Shown here: in pieces, positions 29,994 to 32,886 of the stretch
Layout of the letters: each line of letters opens with the position of its first letter
Position numbering within the stretch: position 1 is the first letter of the stretch
NCBI RefSeq assembly: GCF_019399235.1
Contig: NZ_JAELVH010000039.1
Span: forward strand, 1 to 32,886
Origin: Streptomyces poriferorum
GTDB lineage: Bacteria; Actinomycetota; Actinomycetes; Streptomycetales; Streptomycetaceae
Direction of reading: 5' to 3'
Length of the DNA stretch: 32,886 bases
The notes under the pieces: model-generated
Databases searched by the model: none
What the model was told of the DNA's origin: nothing
Seen by the model: the letters and a program-made list of their open reading frames with translations, nothing else
Translations under genes and position numbers: made by a program

Positions 29994-31475
29994 TCAGGGA
30001 GCGCCGATCCCGACGTCGGCGGAGTTGAGCGGCTTGTGGACCACGGTGCCGGTGGACAGTTCGTCCGCTCCGACATCGGCCGTTCCACTGCGTGACTGAC
30101 CGTCCATGTCCTCGGTGAGGAAACCGTAGTTACCCGACGCGGCGTTCACCGCGGGGCTACCGGTGCCGAGGCGGTACACCTCACCCTGCTTGGCCAGGAG
30201 CGGGTTCACAGTCCGGACGCCCGTGGTGACCCCGATGGTGGCGGAACCGGTCGGCCAGCCGATGTTGCCCGCGTACGTCATGTTCTTGGGCGTCTTCAGC
30301 TCGTTGAAGAGCTTGCCGGAAGAACCGACGACGATGTTGTCGGCGACCAGGCTGTCGACCGGGGCGAGACTGTAGTTGGCGCCGATCTCGATGTTCGAGA
30401 CGTTGTTGACGAAGGTGTTGTGCACCGCCGTGGCCCGGTACACCCGCCAGTGCGAGGAGAGCGCGCCCGAGGTGTCGACGTCCCCGCCGTCGAGTTGCAG
30501 CGCCGCGTCGTAGCCGCTGCCGGTCAGCCCTTCGAAGTGGTTGTTGTAGATCTTGTGGTCCTGGCCGTAGACCCGGACACCGCCGGTGCCGGCCTTGCCG
30601 CCCCCGAAGAAGAAGTTGCCGTGGACCTGACTGCCGTTGCCATGGCGCAGGGACACGGCGCCCTGTGATGTCCGGAAGGTGTTGTACCGGACGGCGTTGG
30701 CGTTGCTCTTCACGGAGATGATCTCGGGGTCGCCGTCGCAGTCCTCGAAGAGGTTGTTCTCGACCGTGGTGAACCCGTCCGACTGGGAGATCGCACTCCA
30801 GCCGACCCGGATCGCCTCCATCTCGTTGGTGGCACGCGGACCGATGTCGCGGAAGTGGTTGTAGTCGATCAGGTCGTACTGCGACTGCTGGGTCGAGGAC
30901 CCGTCGATGGTGATGAAGTTGCCGAGCTGGTGCTTCTCCTCGAACAGGTTGTGATCGATCCGGTTGTGGTGGCTGTTGGCTCCCTGGATGATGATCCACT
31001 TCAACGAGCTCGACTCGGTGAGCCGGAAGTGGTTGCGAGTTAACCGAACGTGGTGCGAACTGCTGATCTTCAACGTGTTGCTGTTCGTCCACTTCAGCCC
31101 GGAGAACGTCACGTACGACGACTTGAGAACCTCGAGCTGCCCTCCGGTGATGATCGCCTTGCCCTGTTGGGCGGCCATGATCGTGATGGGTGCGCTGGAG
31201 GTGCCGTTCTTGGCGTCGAGCTTGCCGATGGAGTAGGAGCCGTTGGCGAGGACGATCGTTTGACCGGCCACGGCCTTGGCCATCGCGGTGGCCAGCTGCG
31301 TCGACGACGAGACGTTGACGATGGTGGCGTTGGCCTGTGGGGTCGAGGTCGTGCTCGGGGTGAGCGATGACGCGTCGGCGTTGGATGCGAGAGCGTGTGC
31401 TGCGGCGGTGAGGGCCGTGATCGTGAGGGCCGCGACGGCGATCGCGGCGTGGGTGCTGAGCTTTGATCTGTTCAC
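29994..31475 (-). CDS. Secreted PL6 polysaccharide lyase, probable alginate lyase
   Basis: This 493-residue secreted right-handed beta-helix enzyme cuts uronate polymers by beta-elimination. After a signal peptide of roughly 30-35 residues come repeated N-x-F/L turns (RNHFRL, DHNLFEE, DYNHFRDI, ENNLFED, HNTFVNN). The family PL6/chondroitinase B set is visible: NEMEAIRVG, the catalytic Lys in EIISVKSNANAVRYNTF and the catalytic Arg in GAVSLRHGNGSQVHGNFFFGGG. Alginate is more likely than dermatan sulfate because a PL7 alginate lyase is the next gene. GGAGAAA precedes the GTG at 31475. It would act outside the cell; uptake and intracellular genes for the products are not in this window. Confidence 0.9.
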   Translation of the reverse strand: MNRSKLSTHAAIAVAALTITALTAAAHALASNADASSLTPSTTSTPQANATIVNVSSSTQLATAMAKAVAGQTIVLANGSYSIGKLDAKNGTSSAPITIMAAQQGKAIITGGQLEVLKSSYVTFSGLKWTNSNTLKISSSHHVRLTRNHFRLTESSSLKWIIIQGANSHHNRIDHNLFEEKHQLGNFITIDGSSTQQSQYDLIDYNHFRDIGPRATNEMEAIRVGWSAISQSDGFTTVENNLFEDCDGDPEIISVKSNANAVRYNTFRTSQGAVSLRHGNGSQVHGNFFFGGGKAGTGGVRVYGQDHKIYNNHFEGLTGSGYDAALQLDGGDVDTSGALSSHWRVYRATAVHNTFVNNVSNIEIGANYSLAPVDSLVADNIVVGSSGKLFNELKTPKNMTYAGNIGWPTGSATIGVTTGVRTVNPLLAKQGEVYRLGTGSPAVNAASGNYGFLTEDMDGQSRSGTADVGADELSTGTVVHKPLNSADVGIGAP

Positions 31476-31754
31476 GTGGTTTCTCCGCACGGTAGAGACG
31501 GGCATGCGATGTCGAGCAACCCGGCGCTGGACAAGAAGGCCGTCCCGGTGCTGATGGGACGGCCTGCGGTGCTTGCGCGTGAGGGCTGTGGTCACGCCGG
31601 CCGGCGGAGGCCGGGTGACGATGAGGTTGCAGTCGATGACCTGTATCGGTGAGGTGCGAATGCGCGGCGCGGACCCCGGTCCACGGTGCCCCTCACCACG
31701 CGCACCGGTGGCTTGTGGGGCGGAGATCCGCGCCGCTCCTGTACCGTGCTGCGA

Positions 31755-31787
31755 GGTGCCGGGCCTCCCACTCCGAGGCCCGGCACC
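31755..31787 (-). terminator. Strong hairpin after the PL7 gene
   Basis: The arms GGTGCCGGGCCT (31755-31766) and AGGCCCGGCACC (31776-31787) pair perfectly over a 9-base loop, starting 7 bases beyond the stop codon. The rest of the 319-bp gap (31476-31794) is presumed to hold the PL6 promoter; nothing else was recognised. Confidence 0.8.
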
Positions 31788-31794
31788 CCTTGCG

Positions 31795-32574
31795 TCAGGA
31801 GTGGGTGACCGCCAGCTTGTAGACGCTCACCTGCCCGTAGTTGGAACTGCTGCACGGCGAGGAGTTGTCGCAGTTGGCCTGGGTGTAGGCGCCGGCCTTG
31901 AAGTAGTTGCCGGACGCCGTGTGCGCGATGGTCGTCTGGAGGACGCCGTTGTAGTACACCTTGATCTTGCCGCCGCTGACGACGAACTTGCCCTCGTAGA
32001 CCGTGTTCAGCTTGTAGTTGCTGGTGACGAGCTTGTAGTGCGTGTCGTCACCCTTGGTGATGTACAGGCTGGTGTCCTCCAGGCGGAAGACCGTGACGTC
32101 GTCGTCCGAGTCGTGGATCTGTGCGCCGACGACGTGCGGCTTGGTGCTCGGGAGCTTGTTGAATGCCTCCCGGAAGGTGAGGGTGTGGGTGCCCGAGCTC
32201 GCCGACCAGGAGGCGTTCTCCGTGCCGTTGTCCGCCATCTCCCGAAGTTCGGAGCGCGCGTAGCTGGAGCCGGAGGTGGTCACGCCGTTGACCGCGGAGC
32301 GGAACTGCACCCCCGTGCACGCGGCGTTCACCATGAACCAGGGGTTCGAGGAGTACGTCGCGAGAGCGGGCTGCTTGATCTCGGTCGGCGAGCCGGAGGA
32401 CCCGGTCGGCAGGGTCTGCTTCCAGTTGGTGAGGTCGAGCTTCTGGGCGGGGTAGTCGCACGGGGCAGCCGCGGCCGCGGTGCCGGAGGCGACGATGGGG
32501 GCGGTCAGTGCCGCGAGAGCGGAGAGTGCGGCCACTCCGGCCGTGGTGAGCGTGCGCTTGCGGGTGAGACGCAT
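31795..32574 (-). CDS. Secreted PL7 alginate lyase
   Basis: This 259-residue secreted lyase has a signal peptide (about 1-36, ending SGTAAAAAP) and a beta-jelly-roll catalytic domain. The three PL7 motifs are visible: YARSELREM (substrate Arg and Glu), GAQIHDSDDD (catalytic His, with Ile after Gln as in enzymes preferring polyguluronate or mixed blocks) and YFKAGAYTQANC (catalytic Tyr region). A Cys pair near the N-terminus (PCDYP) and the C-terminal DNSSPC may form disulfides. GTAAGGAAA lies before the ATG. The gene lies downstream of a beta-helix protein on the same strand and upstream of PL6, forming a small extracellular alginate-degradation set. Confidence 0.92.
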   Translation of the reverse strand: MRLTRKRTLTTAGVAALSALAALTAPIVASGTAAAAAPCDYPAQKLDLTNWKQTLPTGSSGSPTEIKQPALATYSSNPWFMVNAACTGVQFRSAVNGVTTSGSSYARSELREMADNGTENASWSASSGTHTLTFREAFNKLPSTKPHVVGAQIHDSDDDVTVFRLEDTSLYITKGDDTHYKLVTSNYKLNTVYEGKFVVSGGKIKVYYNGVLQTTIAHTASGNYFKAGAYTQANCDNSSPCSSSNYGQVSVYKLAVTHS

Positions 32575-32624
32575 GTCAGCTGTTTCCTTACGGTTGGTTG
32601 TGTCGGGTGCCGTGTGTGGTGCGG

Positions 32625-32886
32625 TCAGCAGGGGCGCGACGGGACGTACTCGTTCCCGTAGGTTCCTGTCGCGTCGCCGCCGGTGTTGCCTACCAGGGTG
32701 TTTCCGCACACCTGGCCCTGCGGGGTGGCTTCGAACTTGATGCCCCCCGCAGCGTTGGAGAGGAGGACGTTGCCCTCGATGGTGTTGCGGGTGCCGTCAG
32801 CGGGGGTGTCGCCGCCTACCCGGACCCCGGCGCCGACGTTGTCGTGGCTGCGGTTGGCCCGGAAGGTGTTGCCGCTGCCGCGCGCG
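32625..32886 (-). CDS. C-terminal end of a right-handed beta-helix protein (runs off the window)
   Basis: An open minus-strand frame with no start inside the window ends at 32625. The visible 86 residues show beta-helix rungs with repeated Asn ladders: GNTFRANRSHDN, RNTIEGNVLLSN and GNTLVGNTGGD, and the tail ends NEYVPSRPC. Such rungs occur in polysaccharide lyases and epimerases. Next to PL6 and PL7 genes an alginate or other uronate function is plausible, but the catalytic part lies outside the window. The gap to the PL7 start is only 50 bases, so they are probably co-transcribed. Confidence 0.8.
   Translation of the reverse strand, partial: ARGSGNTFRANRSHDNVGAGVRVGGDTPADGTRNTIEGNVLLSNAAGGIKFEATPQGQVCGNTLVGNTGGDATGTYGNEYVPSRPC

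Noticed and set aside
29994..31475. Chondroitinase B instead of alginate lyase
   Set aside because: Same PL6 fold and catalytic Lys/Arg, but the adjacent PL7 alginate lyase favours alginate; not excluded by sequence alone.
1..32886. CRISPR arrays, tRNA or rRNA genes, riboswitches
   Set aside because: No regularly spaced short repeats, no cloverleaf-like or rRNA-like stretches and no known riboswitch core were recognised by eye; a covariance-model search would be needed to exclude small RNAs.

Overview
The window looks like a Streptomyces chromosome, or that of a close actinomycete relative. The DNA is very GC-rich with GC-biased third codon positions, GTG starts are common, and genes typically overlap by ATGA or GTGA. 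Characteristic families are present: an HTH-MurA fusion, a ZAS anti-sigma with an ECF sigma factor, MsiK-type ATPases and secreted carbohydrate enzymes. No rRNA, tRNA, CRISPR array, transposase or integrase was recognised.

Layout. (1) 1-2221: a GNAT acetyltransferase and an XRE-HTH/MurA-like fusion with a palindrome just before its start. (2) 2208-16095: a block of about 13.9 kb bounded by two ~174-bp direct repeats, about 90% identical, that begin at the last three codons of the MurA-like gene. It reads as a self-contained dextran cassette. A minus-strand operon encodes an intracellular GH13 alpha-1,6-glucosidase, a lipoprotein binding protein and two permeases, next to a ROK repressor. On the plus strand lie a secreted GH49 dextranase with a CBM13 tail, a DoxX membrane protein, a secreted AA10 copper monooxygenase, a second DoxX protein and an MsiK/UgpC-type ATPase that could energise the importer. 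(3) 16324-18704: a SulP/STAS anion transporter divergent from a MerR regulator, with a perfect palindrome between them. (4) 18788-20129: an ECF sigma factor with its ZAS anti-sigma and, divergently, a second small protein with the same H-x3-C-x2-C motif. The two transcription units have mirror-image SigR-type promoters of identical geometry placed almost on the start codons. (5) 20092-29699: a cluster resembling the E. coli ydjXYZ-ynjABCDEF neighbourhood. It has a YnjB-type binding protein, two permeases, an ATPase, a CDP-alcohol phosphatidyltransferase, a TVP38/TMEM64 protein, a methyltransferase, a MerA-like flavoprotein without the mercury cysteines, a 55-residue ORF and a radical SAM enzyme. 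(6) 29994-32886: secreted alginate lyases of families PL6 and PL7 and the C-terminal end of a third secreted-type beta-helix protein running off the window.

How it fits together. In the repeat-bounded block, dextranase would cut alpha-1,6-glucan outside the cell, the ABC importer would bring in isomalto-oligosaccharides, and the GH13 enzyme would release glucose under ROK control. The role of the AA10/DoxX trio is the open question and the most interesting one. The repeats, each with a hairpin and tandem 11-mers, resemble attachment-site architecture of a tyrosine recombinase, so the block may be a mobile sugar-utilisation island that has lost its integrase. The Ydj/Ynj-like cluster is a second candidate for an undescribed pathway, perhaps a modified lipid head group, but its substrate cannot be read from sequence.
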